A stretch of DNA of 19,047 bases from assembly GCA_964465125.1 (NCBI GenBank), contig CAYXIO010000069.1:1-19047 (forward strand), read 5' to 3'. A model generated the notes under the pieces. The model saw only the letters and a list, made by a program, of their open reading frames with translations. It was not told the origin of the DNA and did no database searches. Shown one piece after another: positions 7,747 through 14,724 of the stretch (its first letter is position 1; the number at the start of each line of letters is the position of its first letter). Both the position numbers and the translations under genes were made by a program. The stretch is from CAYOHG01 sp964465125. Lineage in GTDB: Bacteria; Planctomycetota; Phycisphaerae; UBA1845; Fen-1342.

Positions 7747-8934
7747 ATGCGCTTGATTCACCGTCGCAGCGTCGCGTTCCTCCTGGCCGTGGCGACCGGC
7801 GTCCTGCTGGCTGCCCCCGCTGCCCGCGCGCAGACGGAGATCTTTCGCGACGATTTCAACGGCTCGCTGCAATCGGGCTGGCAAATCGTGCGCGAGGAGT
7901 CCAGCTTCTATTCGCTCAGCGCGCGCAACGGATTCCTTCGCATTCTGACGCAGCGCGGCGGCCTCGGGCAGAACAGTAACGCGAAGAACATCTTTCTCCG
8001 CGAGATCACGGGCGATTTCATCATTGAGTCCAAGCTGGAGTTCAATCCCAACGACGCCAAGCACACCGCCGGCATTATCGCCTACGTCGATGATTTCAAC
8101 GCCGTCGTGCTCGGGCTCAGCTATGCGGAAGGCGAACGCGGCACGTTTCGCGGGGTCGCGTCGATCAGCGCTATTCAGGATCAGGAGGGCCAGCGCGCCG
8201 GCGCGTTCTACGACGAATCCATCACGACCAACCCCAATCTCGTCTACCTGCGCATGCTGCGCAGCGGCGACCAGTTCGTCGTGGCGTTCAGCGACAACGG
8301 CACCGACTACACCGAGCTGGCCACCTTCACCAACCCACTCCCCAGCGCCCTGCGCGTCGGCGTCCTGGCCGGCAATGGCGACGCCGAGGGCTGCGGCGAA
8401 GCCTGCGACATCCCGATTCCTGGCGACTTCGACTACTTCGTGATCAAGTCGCTCGGCGCGGGCACGATCGACCCCAACTCGTCGGATCCCAACACCGGCG
8501 AGCCCAACACCTCCGAGCCCAACGTGCCTCAGACGCCCAAGACGCTTCAGGGAATATCGATCGAGGGCCCGGACTCCGTGACCGGCGGCGTGACCCAGCA
8601 GTTCGTCGCGCGCGCCTCCTACAGCGACGGCTCCAGCGCGGACGTTTCCGGCTCGGCGACGTGGACGCTCGCTCCGGCGGGCCGCGGTTCGATTTCAAAC
8701 GGAGCACTGGTGACTGCGGCGCCGTCCGCGTCGCAGAACGTCACCATCGTCGCCCAGGTGGTCGACAACAGCGACGGCACGACCCGCGTGCAGCAGGCCT
8801 GGAAGGTCGTGACGGTCCTCTCCGCAGCCGACGCCAACACCGCGCCGAGCTGCGGCGCAGGCTTGCTCGGCGTCATGCCGCTCATGCTGATCGGCCTGAG
8901 TGCGACCAAACGCGTGTACCGCCGCGCGGGCTGA
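7747..8934 (+). CDS. Secreted concanavalin-like/Big-like protein with Cys C-terminal anchor
   Basis: ATG 7747 (395 aa) follows a GGGGGG ribosome site at suitable spacing. A Sec signal peptide ends at APAARA, with cleavage near residue 28. Residues about 30-236 repeat the domain of the upstream lipoprotein (DDFNGSLQSGW, GFLRILTQ, LREITGDFIIESKLEF, AGIIAYVDD). They keep the cysteine pair as CGEAC before the last strand. A Pro/Asn/Ser/Glu-rich linker with repeated PN steps (about 238-258) leads to a Big-like Ig domain (about 262-353; VTGGVTQQFVARASYSDGS). The tail has SCGAGLLG, then PLMLIGL and KRVYRR, like the tail of the B-repeat protein. It is probably a surface protein, with substrate unknown. 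It lies 90 bp after the lipoprotein gene, and a strong terminator follows. Confidence 0.9.
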   Translation: MRLIHRRSVAFLLAVATGVLLAAPAARAQTEIFRDDFNGSLQSGWQIVREESSFYSLSARNGFLRILTQRGGLGQNSNAKNIFLREITGDFIIESKLEFNPNDAKHTAGIIAYVDDFNAVVLGLSYAEGERGTFRGVASISAIQDQEGQRAGAFYDESITTNPNLVYLRMLRSGDQFVVAFSDNGTDYTELATFTNPLPSALRVGVLAGNGDAEGCGEACDIPIPGDFDYFVIKSLGAGTIDPNSSDPNTGEPNTSEPNVPQTPKTLQGISIEGPDSVTGGVTQQFVARASYSDGSSADVSGSATWTLAPAGRGSISNGALVTAAPSASQNVTIVAQVVDNSDGTTRVQQAWKVVTVLSAADANTAPSCGAGLLGVMPLMLIGLSATKRVYRRAG

Positions 8935-8972
8935 TCTTCTGGAACCCTTTCGATTGTGGCCTTGCGGGGAGC

Positions 8973-8995
8973 GCGGGCTGCCAGCTCGCTTTTTT
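8973..8995 (+). terminator. Rho-independent terminator
   Basis: GCGGGCT and AGCTCGC form a 7-bp stem (one G-U pair) with a 3-nt loop, directly followed by TTTTTT (8990-8995). It lies 38 bp after the stop of the anchored protein and closes the plus-strand pair of genes. Confidence 0.75.
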
Positions 8996-9018
8996 CGGGC
9001 GAACGCGCGGGGTCCGTG

Positions 9019-9038
9019 GTCGCCCGGGGACGGGCGAC
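9019..9038. other. Perfect 8-bp hairpin between convergent genes
   Basis: GTCGCCCG, loop GGGA, CGGGCGAC. It lies 24 bp beyond the stop of the minus-strand methyltransferase gene. Neither strand has a T-run after it, so it may be a weak terminator of that gene or an mRNA 3'-end stabiliser. Confidence 0.4.
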
Positions 9039-9061
9039 ACCGCACGCCGATCGAGTACGCG

Positions 9062-10117
9062 CTAGACGCGTTCGAACAGCCGCATCACGAACTCACGCTC
9101 CAGCCCCAGCAGCGATGATTCCTCCGCGTCCGCGTCTGCGAACGCGCGCGTACGCACCTCCCGCAGCCCCAGCGACCGGAAGACCTGCCCATAGTCACGC
9201 CGGAAATGCCGCGGCCCCTCGCCGACCTCATCTTCGACCGTAAGCACGAACCGCCGCGCCACCCGCGCAATGTGAGGGAAGATGGAATCCGAGTCCGAGT
9301 GAACATGCTCGAGCACGGCCATGGAGAATACGAGCTCAAAGGTGCCGTCGTTCAGTTGCGGCAGCGCCTGCTCCAGCGGCGAGTGAATCAGGCGCGCAAG
9401 CCGCGCCGTCGCCGGATGCACCTGCTTCATGACTTCCAGGGCGTTCCCGTTGATCTCCACCGCCGTCAGGTTGCGATATCCGCACCGGGCCAGGTAGGCC
9501 AGGTTGCGGCCGATGTTGCAGCCCAATTCGAGAATCGGCGCCTCGCGCGCGACTCCGACCGACTCCACCCACTCTCCCAGCAGAAGGCTCCAGCCCAGGT
9601 TCTTGTGATAGGTATGCGGGTGGTTCTCGTCGCTGGCTTCGGAAGACCCGCGTGTCGCCCAGTAGCGCTCTACGGCGTCGCAGGGCAGGCGGACCGATGC
9701 CTGCATCGCCGCTTCGATGTCCGGAACCGTGCGGGTCCGATGCATCTCGGCTTCGGATTCGGGGTAAAGCCGCCGGACGTGCACGCCGAGCGCCTCGAAC
9801 GCCGCGCGCTTCGACCACATCGCGGCCTCGCGCGTATTGCTGTTCAGAATGACGCAGCGCACACCCAGCCGCAGGGCCTGCTCGCGCGACAGGATCGGGA
9901 ACCCGAGCAGTGTCGCACCCTGCCGCCGCGGATCGTCGTCGATGAATCCCACGATCCTGGCGGGCGAGTCGATCAGGGCGGCGCGGATCTGCCGCGCGTG
10001 CGCTCCGGCGCCATACAACGCCACCGGCACGTGTCCGTCGGCGGCGGCGTGGCGCAGGGCCACCTTCATTCGCTGGGCGGGCGTATACGGCACGGTCAGA
10101 GTCGCTTCGCAGGGCAT
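9062..10117 (-). CDS. PglD-like Rossmann domain fused to SAM methyltransferase
   Basis: ATG 10117 (351 aa) has GAGGTGAT upstream. The N-terminal part (about 30-130) looks like the nucleotide-binding Rossmann half of PglD-type sugar acetyltransferases: LYGAGAHARQI, then IVGFIDDDP and LGFPILS. The left-handed hexapeptide repeat half is absent. From about residue 150 a class I SAM-dependent methyltransferase follows. It has motif I ILELGCNIGRNLAYL near 194-208, an acidic turn in LTAVEINGNAL, and FSMAVLEHV near 262-270. The substrate is unknown; sugar or glycan modification is a guess from the N-terminal half. It lies 156 bp downstream of the MutL-like gene on the same strand. Confidence 0.85.
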   Translation of the reverse strand: MPCEATLTVPYTPAQRMKVALRHAAADGHVPVALYGAGAHARQIRAALIDSPARIVGFIDDDPRRQGATLLGFPILSREQALRLGVRCVILNSNTREAAMWSKRAAFEALGVHVRRLYPESEAEMHRTRTVPDIEAAMQASVRLPCDAVERYWATRGSSEASDENHPHTYHKNLGWSLLLGEWVESVGVAREAPILELGCNIGRNLAYLARCGYRNLTAVEINGNALEVMKQVHPATARLARLIHSPLEQALPQLNDGTFELVFSMAVLEHVHSDSDSIFPHIARVARRFVLTVEDEVGEGPRHFRRDYGQVFRSLGLREVRTRAFADADAEESSLLGLEREFVMRLFERV

Positions 10118-10197
10118 GAATCACCTCGGTCCCGGCGCATGCAGCGCGGTCCAAGTCTTATCGTCGTGACCGCAGGAATTGCTTTAGAGCGTGCGCG

Positions 10198-10214
10198 TTG
10201 CGCGGCTCGCGCAA
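10198..10214. other. Inverted repeat between mutL-like and methyltransferase genes
   Basis: TTGCGCG, 3-base spacer, CGCGCAA: a 7-bp perfect dyad in the 156-bp gap. There is no T-run on either side. It may be a hairpin in the intercistronic RNA or an operator. Confidence 0.25.
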
Positions 10215-10273
10215 ACGGCGGCGGAACACGGCCGGCCCTGCGGCGGAACGCACCCAGGCGTGCGCGGCGGCAC

Positions 10274-12097
10274 TTACGGATACATCTCCAGGGCGCGGTT
10301 CCACTCGACCAGCTTCGCCCTGCGGGCCGCAGCAGCGGCCGGCAGCTCGAGCGGCCGCCCGCGCGCATCCAGCACCAGCCCCACCATCCCGCCGCGAAGT
10401 TTCCTGACCACGCGCTCGCCCGCTCCGCCGCCGCAATCGAACCCGCGCCCCGGAGTCACGACGACCTCGGCCTGCTCGTCAGCGCCCAGCGGCAGCAGGC
10501 GCAACTCGCCGCACTTCAGCTCGACGGACTCGCTGCGGCCCGCCGATCGCAGCTCGCACTTCATGGCGGGCTGTCCGGGCTTTCCCGCGCCGCGCGGCGC
10601 CACGCACCAGCCGAGCCGAATCAGGCAGTCGCGATTGAACACCTCGAGGGCGGCGGCCTCGTGCACGGTGCTGAGCACTCCGAGCTGCGGCATCATGAAG
10701 ATTGAATCGACGGTCAGCTCCGTGAATCCCTCGGGGGCGAAACCGTCGATCATCATCAGCGCGGACTGCTGCCGCCGCGGCGCGTGCGACAGCACGCCGC
10801 CCGAGCCGACGATCATGTCGAGCCGCATCATGTCCACCAGCGACCGGCCGCCGCCAGACTGCTCGAACGTGTCCGCGATCGTGCGCTGCTGCTGCACCCC
10901 GCGCAGGCCGACCGCCATGGCGCGGTGCTGAACGAAGGCCAGCCGCAGGGCTTCCCGGCAGATGGCCTGCTCGATCATCAGCTCCTCGACGGTCTGGGGA
11001 ATCGTGGTCGGGCGCACCATCTTGTTGCGGATGCGATTGCGGATGTCGCGCTCGTCCAGCTCGAGCGGCACCCAGCGGACGACGTTCTCAAAGCCGGCTT
11101 CCGCCACGACGTTGAAGACGCTGTAGCTCATGCCCAGGTTGGCGCTGACGGTACGGTTGAAGACGGACTCGCTGGCCGGGTCCTTGGCCTCCGCGCGGAA
11201 GACGCTGAATACGTCGGTGGTCGCACCGCCGATGTCCGCCCCGACCACCTGAATGTTCTCGCGCTGCGCAATGAGCTGCATGATCAGCCCGACCGCTCCG
11301 GGCGTCGGCATGAGCGGCACGCTGGTCCAACCCATCAGCTTCTGATACCCCGGGGCCTGCGCCATGACGTGCTCGAGGAACAGGTCGTGAATTCGATCGC
11401 GGGCCGGCCGAAGGTTTTCGCGCTCCAGCGTCGGCCGCAGATTCTCCGTCACATGCAGGGCCGCTTTGTCGCCCAGAATCCGCTGCGCCTCGCCGCGGGC
11501 GTCCTGGTTGCCCGCGAAGATCACCGGCAGCTTGAACCCGCTGCCGAAACGCGGCCGCGGATCGGCCGCCGCGATGATCTCACCCATTTCCACGACGTGC
11601 TTGATCGTCCCGCCGTCGGTCCCGCCGGAAAGCAGGATCATGTCGGGCCGCATGCGCCGGATGCGCTCGATGCGCTCGTGGCTGAGGCGTCCGTCGTTGG
11701 TGGCCAGCGCGTCCATGACGATGGCCCCGGCGCCCAGGGCGGCGCGGGCGGCGCTCTCGGCCGTCATGCTCTTGACGACGCCGGCGACCATCATTTGCAG
11801 GCCGCCGCCGGCCGAGCTCGTCCCGACGTACGCGTCGCAGCCGTGCGCGCCCTCGCGCGGGCACCAGATGCGGTCGTCTCGGATGAATCTCCGGCCCGTC
11901 AGCTCTTCGATCTCCCCCACCGCGTTGATCACGCCGCGCGTCACGTCCTCGGCGGGCTTCTCCACGGTAGTCGGAGCTTCGCCGCGCGTGATCAGCCGGT
12001 ACGCGCCCTCGCGCCGTTCGATCAGAATCACCTTCGTGGTGGTGGAGCCGCAATCCGAGGCCAGGATGGTGTTCATTTCCTGCGCTTGAGGCGTCAT
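10274..12097 (-). CDS. MutL/GlmL-type ASKHA ATPase (glutamate mutase-associated family)
   Basis: I start at ATG 12097 (607 aa); ATG 12076 is the alternative and neither has a strong ribosome site. The longer open frame to 12439 would run into lpxB and is not used. The fold is an acetate/sugar kinase-Hsc70-actin type ATPase. Phosphate-1 motif is ASDCGSTTTK at about 13-22, phosphate-2 is GADIGGATTDVFS near residue 285, and the adenosine motif is IVGSGGVLSHA near 430. The whole protein resembles the MutL/GlmL family, whose genes usually sit between those for the two subunits of B12-dependent glutamate mutase. These proteins are thought to act as reactivation chaperones. No mutase subunit gene occurs here, so the partner is unknown. 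It is unrelated to the DNA mismatch-repair MutL. Confidence 0.88.
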   Translation of the reverse strand: MTPQAQEMNTILASDCGSTTTKVILIERREGAYRLITRGEAPTTVEKPAEDVTRGVINAVGEIEELTGRRFIRDDRIWCPREGAHGCDAYVGTSSAGGGLQMMVAGVVKSMTAESAARAALGAGAIVMDALATNDGRLSHERIERIRRMRPDMILLSGGTDGGTIKHVVEMGEIIAAADPRPRFGSGFKLPVIFAGNQDARGEAQRILGDKAALHVTENLRPTLERENLRPARDRIHDLFLEHVMAQAPGYQKLMGWTSVPLMPTPGAVGLIMQLIAQRENIQVVGADIGGATTDVFSVFRAEAKDPASESVFNRTVSANLGMSYSVFNVVAEAGFENVVRWVPLELDERDIRNRIRNKMVRPTTIPQTVEELMIEQAICREALRLAFVQHRAMAVGLRGVQQQRTIADTFEQSGGGRSLVDMMRLDMIVGSGGVLSHAPRRQQSALMMIDGFAPEGFTELTVDSIFMMPQLGVLSTVHEAAALEVFNRDCLIRLGWCVAPRGAGKPGQPAMKCELRSAGRSESVELKCGELRLLPLGADEQAEVVVTPGRGFDCGGGAGERVVRKLRGGMVGLVLDARGRPLELPAAAAARRAKLVEWNRALEMYP

Positions 12098-12191
12098 GAG
12101 ATCGGGTTCCGGCTCGAGAGGCCGACGGACGAAGCCGAATCGCCGCGCGCGACCGGTTCCGGCGCGCTCCGGGCTGCTGCTCGCCGGCAGG

Positions 12192-12197
12192 ATAGTA
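12192..12197 (-). promoter_or_regulatory. Possible -10 box for the mutL-like gene
   Basis: TACTAT on the minus strand in the 180-bp divergent gap (12098-12277), placing a start roughly 90 nt before ATG 12097. No good -35 is visible. The plus strand of the same gap shows TACACT at 12254-12259, a possible -10 for the lpxB-like gene. Confidence 0.25.
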
Positions 12198-12277
12198 TGC
12201 GACCGGCGCGAAGCCAACCGTACAGGCGTCGCCAAGACCCCGTGCGGCGCGGTTACACTGCGGACCGGGAGGTTGCG

Positions 12278-13504
12278 GTGCGCATCTTCATCTCGGTCGC
12301 CGAGGATTCTGCCGACCTCCATGCCGCCGCGCTCGTGCGCGCTGCCCGAACCCACCTGCCGCAAGCCAGCTTCTTCGGACTGACCGGTCCGCGGCTGCGC
12401 GGAGAGGGCGTGGAGACGGTCTTTGACATGGCGTCGCACGCGGCGATGCTGGGCGCGGTGGTCAAGCTGCTCGGCCGCGGGCGCGCCGCCCTGCGCGCGG
12501 CGGAGGACTCCTGGCGCCGCTCACCGCCGAACCTCGTCGTCGTCATGGACTCGACGGCGCTGCACCTGCCGATGGCGCGGCGGGCGAAGCGGATGGGCCT
12601 GCCCGTGCTGTATTACATCGCGCCGCAGACGTGGGCATCGCGCGCCGGACGCAACGAAGCGCTGGCGCGCGACGTCGACCGCGTCGCGTGCATCCTGCCC
12701 TTTGAGGAGCAGTGGTTCCGCGCCGCCGGTGTGAACGCAACCTTCGTCGGCCACCCGCTGTTTGAGTCGCTGGCGCGCCAGACCCCCGACGCCGAACGCG
12801 TCGAGGAGCTGCGCCGCTTTGCGCTCGGCGCGCCGCTGATCGCACTCCTGCCGGGTTCGCGAGCACACGTCGTCGACCGCGTGCTGCCCATTCAGCTCGA
12901 AATCGTCGATCGGCTGCGGCACTGCGGGCAGCGCGTCGCGGTCGCCGTTTCCGCGGCGTCCGAAACGCGTGCCGGCCAGATTCGCAGCCTGCTGCGCACG
13001 GCCTCGGCTCAGCGCGCCCAGACGACTGCCGCCTCGCCAGAGCCGATTTCAGCCGAGCCGCCGCGCATCGAAAGCGACACGGCAAGCCTGCTGTCGGCGG
13101 CGGACCTCGTGCTGGTGGCTTCCGGCACGGCCACGCTGGAAGTCGCCTACTATCGCAAGCCGATGATCGTGCTCTACGACGCGGGACGCCCGCTCAGCAC
13201 GCTCTATCCGTGGTTCGGCCGCTGGGTGGTTCGAACGCCGCACCTGGCGCTGGTCAATATCCTCGCCGACGCCCGGATCGTGCCGGAGTTCATGCCGGCG
13301 GTTCCCGATCCGGCGAGGGTCGCGCGCGTGGCAGGGCAACTGCTGCACGACGCGGGCTGGCGGCGGCAGATGGCGTCCCAGTTGGATTCCGTCGTGCGTC
13401 CGCTGGAGAGCTCTCGCGCCAGCATGCGCGTATGTGAGATCATCGCGGAAACGGCCGCGAAGCGATCCGGCGCGCGGCCGGCCCGCCACGTCGCGGAGCC
13501 CTGA
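12278..13504 (+). CDS. lpxB: Lipid-A-disaccharide synthase-like glycosyltransferase
   Basis: GTG 12278 follows GGGAGG at 6-nt spacing (408 aa). The frame is open far upstream over the antisense mutL-like gene, but homology begins at VRIFISVAE. The order matches LpxB: SFFGLTGPRLRGEGVE, IAPQTWASR (E. coli SPSVWAWR), ILPFEEQWF, FVGHPLFE, LLPGSR, and LVASGTATLEVAYYRKPMIVLY. LpxB joins UDP-2,3-diacylglucosamine to lipid X in lipid A synthesis at the inner membrane. Asp91 and Arg195 align with E. coli Asp98 and Arg201, which I recall as essential. The N-terminal GE(T/P)SGD motif is AEDSAD here, with both glycines replaced by Ala, so activity or donor use could differ. A variable insert lies around residues 240-265. 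No other lpx gene is in view. Confidence 0.87.
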   Translation: MRIFISVAEDSADLHAAALVRAARTHLPQASFFGLTGPRLRGEGVETVFDMASHAAMLGAVVKLLGRGRAALRAAEDSWRRSPPNLVVVMDSTALHLPMARRAKRMGLPVLYYIAPQTWASRAGRNEALARDVDRVACILPFEEQWFRAAGVNATFVGHPLFESLARQTPDAERVEELRRFALGAPLIALLPGSRAHVVDRVLPIQLEIVDRLRHCGQRVAVAVSAASETRAGQIRSLLRTASAQRAQTTAASPEPISAEPPRIESDTASLLSAADLVLVASGTATLEVAYYRKPMIVLYDAGRPLSTLYPWFGRWVVRTPHLALVNILADARIVPEFMPAVPDPARVARVAGQLLHDAGWRRQMASQLDSVVRPLESSRASMRVCEIIAETAAKRSGARPARHVAEP

Positions 13505-13559
13505 TTCACGGCCCGCCGGCCACTTCTCCCTGACCGGGATCCGCGGGCGGCCGCAACGC

Positions 13560-13565
13560 TATACT
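13560..13565 (+). promoter_or_regulatory. TATACT -10 box immediately before the YycJ-like gene
   Basis: TATACT ends 7 bases before ATG 13573, so transcription would begin at or next to the start codon. No clear -35 lies at the right distance, and there is no ribosome site before the ATG, which fits a leaderless mRNA. Confidence 0.38.
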
Positions 13566-13572
13566 GGCGCGA

Positions 13573-14334
13573 ATGCTGACCTGCTCGCTCCAATCAGGCT
13601 CCAACGGAAACTCGATCTATGTCGAGGCCGGTGACGTACGTCTGCTCTTCGACGCGGGCATCAGCGGCCGTCAGATCCGCGACCGGCTCAAGCAGCACGG
13701 ACGAAACGTCCGCGACCTGCACGCCTTGATCATCTCGCACGACCACAGCGACCACACCTGCGGCGCCGGCGTCGTCCAGCGGCTGTTCGGCGTGCCGATC
13801 TACGCCACCCCTGCGACCGACGGCGTGATGCGCAAATCCATCGGGCGTGTCCCCAACGTGCGCCACTTCCATGCCGGAGAATCCCTGCGCTTCGGAAACG
13901 TCTTCGTCCACACGATCCGAACGCCGCACGACGCCGTCGACAGCGTCATGTTCGTCGTCGAGCACGAGGGCCGGCGGCTTGGAATCTTCACCGACCTGGG
14001 CCACGCGTTCCTGGGCCTGCTCAAGGCGCTCGGCGAAGTCAACGCGGCGTACCTCGAAAGCAACTACGATCCGAACCTGCTCGCCAACGGTCCGTACTCC
14101 GACGATCTGAAGCGGCGCATTCGCGGCGGCCGCGGCCACCTGTCCAACTTCGAGTCGGCTGACCTTGTCTGCGCCTGTGCGAAAAGCAAGCCGCGCTGGA
14201 TCGCGCTGGCGCATCTGAGCGAGAACAACAACACGCCCGAGCTGGCGTTCGAGACCCATCGCAAGCGCGTCGGGCGCGATTTTCCCTACTACCTCGCCAG
14301 CCGGCACGCCGTCTCGGAGCTGCTGGAAGTCTGA
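13573..14334 (+). CDS. YycJ/WalJ-type metallo-beta-lactamase-fold hydrolase
   Basis: 253 aa from ATG 13573, 68 bp after lpxB. It opens with the family's LQSGSNGNSIYVEAGDVRLLFDAGISG. The metal-binding HxHxDH is in SHDHSDH (His56, His58, Asp60, His61). Further conserved residues lie in RTPHDAVDS (His119), TDLGH (Asp141) and LAHLSENNNTPELA near the end. Length and motif order match YycJ/WalJ proteins, which are reported as two-metal 5' exonucleases linked to DNA mismatch repair in Firmicutes. Nuclease activity here is inferred from family only. The gene ends 12 bp from the convergent yacG stop. Confidence 0.88.
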   Translation: MLTCSLQSGSNGNSIYVEAGDVRLLFDAGISGRQIRDRLKQHGRNVRDLHALIISHDHSDHTCGAGVVQRLFGVPIYATPATDGVMRKSIGRVPNVRHFHAGESLRFGNVFVHTIRTPHDAVDSVMFVVEHEGRRLGIFTDLGHAFLGLLKALGEVNAAYLESNYDPNLLANGPYSDDLKRRIRGGRGHLSNFESADLVCACAKSKPRWIALAHLSENNNTPELAFETHRKRVGRDFPYYLASRHAVSELLEV

Positions 14335-14346
14335 ACGCCCGTCCGC

Positions 14347-14589
14347 TCAGGCCTGACTCTCGCGATCGGCTGCGCGGCGCCGCGCCGCGGGCGGATCGAC
14401 CGGAAGATCGTCAACCTCCTCGGCCTGAAGGTCACGCTCGATCGAATACTGCCCGCGCAGCCAACGCCCCAGGTCGGCCATGCGGCAGCGCGCCGAGCAG
14501 AACGGATACTGCGGCGGAGTGCGCGTCGGCGACTGAACCGTCGCGCCGCAGGTCGAGCATCGATAGTGAAAGCGGGCCGGCTCGTTCAT
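14347..14589 (-). CDS. yacG: YacG-family zinc-finger protein (DNA gyrase inhibitor family)
   Basis: ATG 14589 gives 80 aa, close to the usual 60-70 plus a charged tail. Zinc ligands are Cys11 and Cys14 (CSTC) and Cys31 and Cys35 (FCSARC). They are followed by the signature RMADLGRWLRGQYSIE. E. coli YacG binds GyrB and blocks DNA binding; the same role is inferred here. The C-terminus after residue 54 is acidic, then Arg/Ala-rich and probably disordered. There is no clear ribosome site. A GTG start at 14697 is open in frame but would translate through the hairpin and T-run at 14620-14682, so I reject it. The gene lies downstream of the sigma factor gene. Confidence 0.85.
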   Translation of the reverse strand: MNEPARFHYRCSTCGATVQSPTRTPPQYPFCSARCRMADLGRWLRGQYSIERDLQAEEVDDLPVDPPAARRRAADRESQA

Positions 14590-14619
14590 GGCTATCGCGC
14601 GACGTCGCACGCCGAGCGC

Positions 14620-14682
14620 AAAAAAGAAAGCGACCGTGGGAGGAGCCATGAATCCCGGTCGGCGGCTATCGCCCACGGTCGC
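14620..14682 (-). terminator. Strong hairpin terminator or attenuator between sigma gene and yacG
   Basis: Minus-strand RNA has GCGACCGTGGG (14672-14682), a 31-nt loop and its exact complement CCCACGGTCGC (14630-14640), then TTTCTTTTTT (14620-14629). An AGCC/GGCT pair inside the loop can extend the stem. It lies 43 bp after the sigma factor stop and 31 bp before the yacG ATG. Confidence 0.75.
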
Positions 14683-14701
14683 AGTATTGTCATCCACGAG
14701 G

Positions 14702-14707
14702 AGTATA
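14702..14707 (-). promoter_or_regulatory. Possible -10 box upstream of the yacG hairpin
   Basis: TATACT on the minus strand, just past the sigma factor stop. CTGTAA, which contains that stop codon, lies 17 bp upstream as a weak -35 (three of six). A start near 14695 would put the terminator hairpin at the 5' end of the yacG leader. Confidence 0.35.
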
Positions 14708-14724
14708 CCGGCAAGCGCCGGCGG

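Noticed and set aside
9206..10705. Plus-strand open frame over the methyltransferase and mutL-like genes
   Set aside because: Low-complexity Arg-rich translation, antisense to two genes with clear motifs.
10274..12097. DNA mismatch-repair MutL
   Set aside because: No GHKL ATPase motifs. The DCGSTTTK and GADIGGATTD motifs are of the ASKHA type, so only the name is shared.
10784..12277. N-terminal extension of the lpxB-like frame by about 500 codons
   Set aside because: It is antisense to the mutL-like ATPase, and LpxB homology plus a ribosome site begin at GTG 12278.
12098..12439. N-terminal extension of the mutL-like frame
   Set aside because: It would overlap lpxB coding sequence and the divergent promoter region, and the ATPase motif starts just after ATG 12097.
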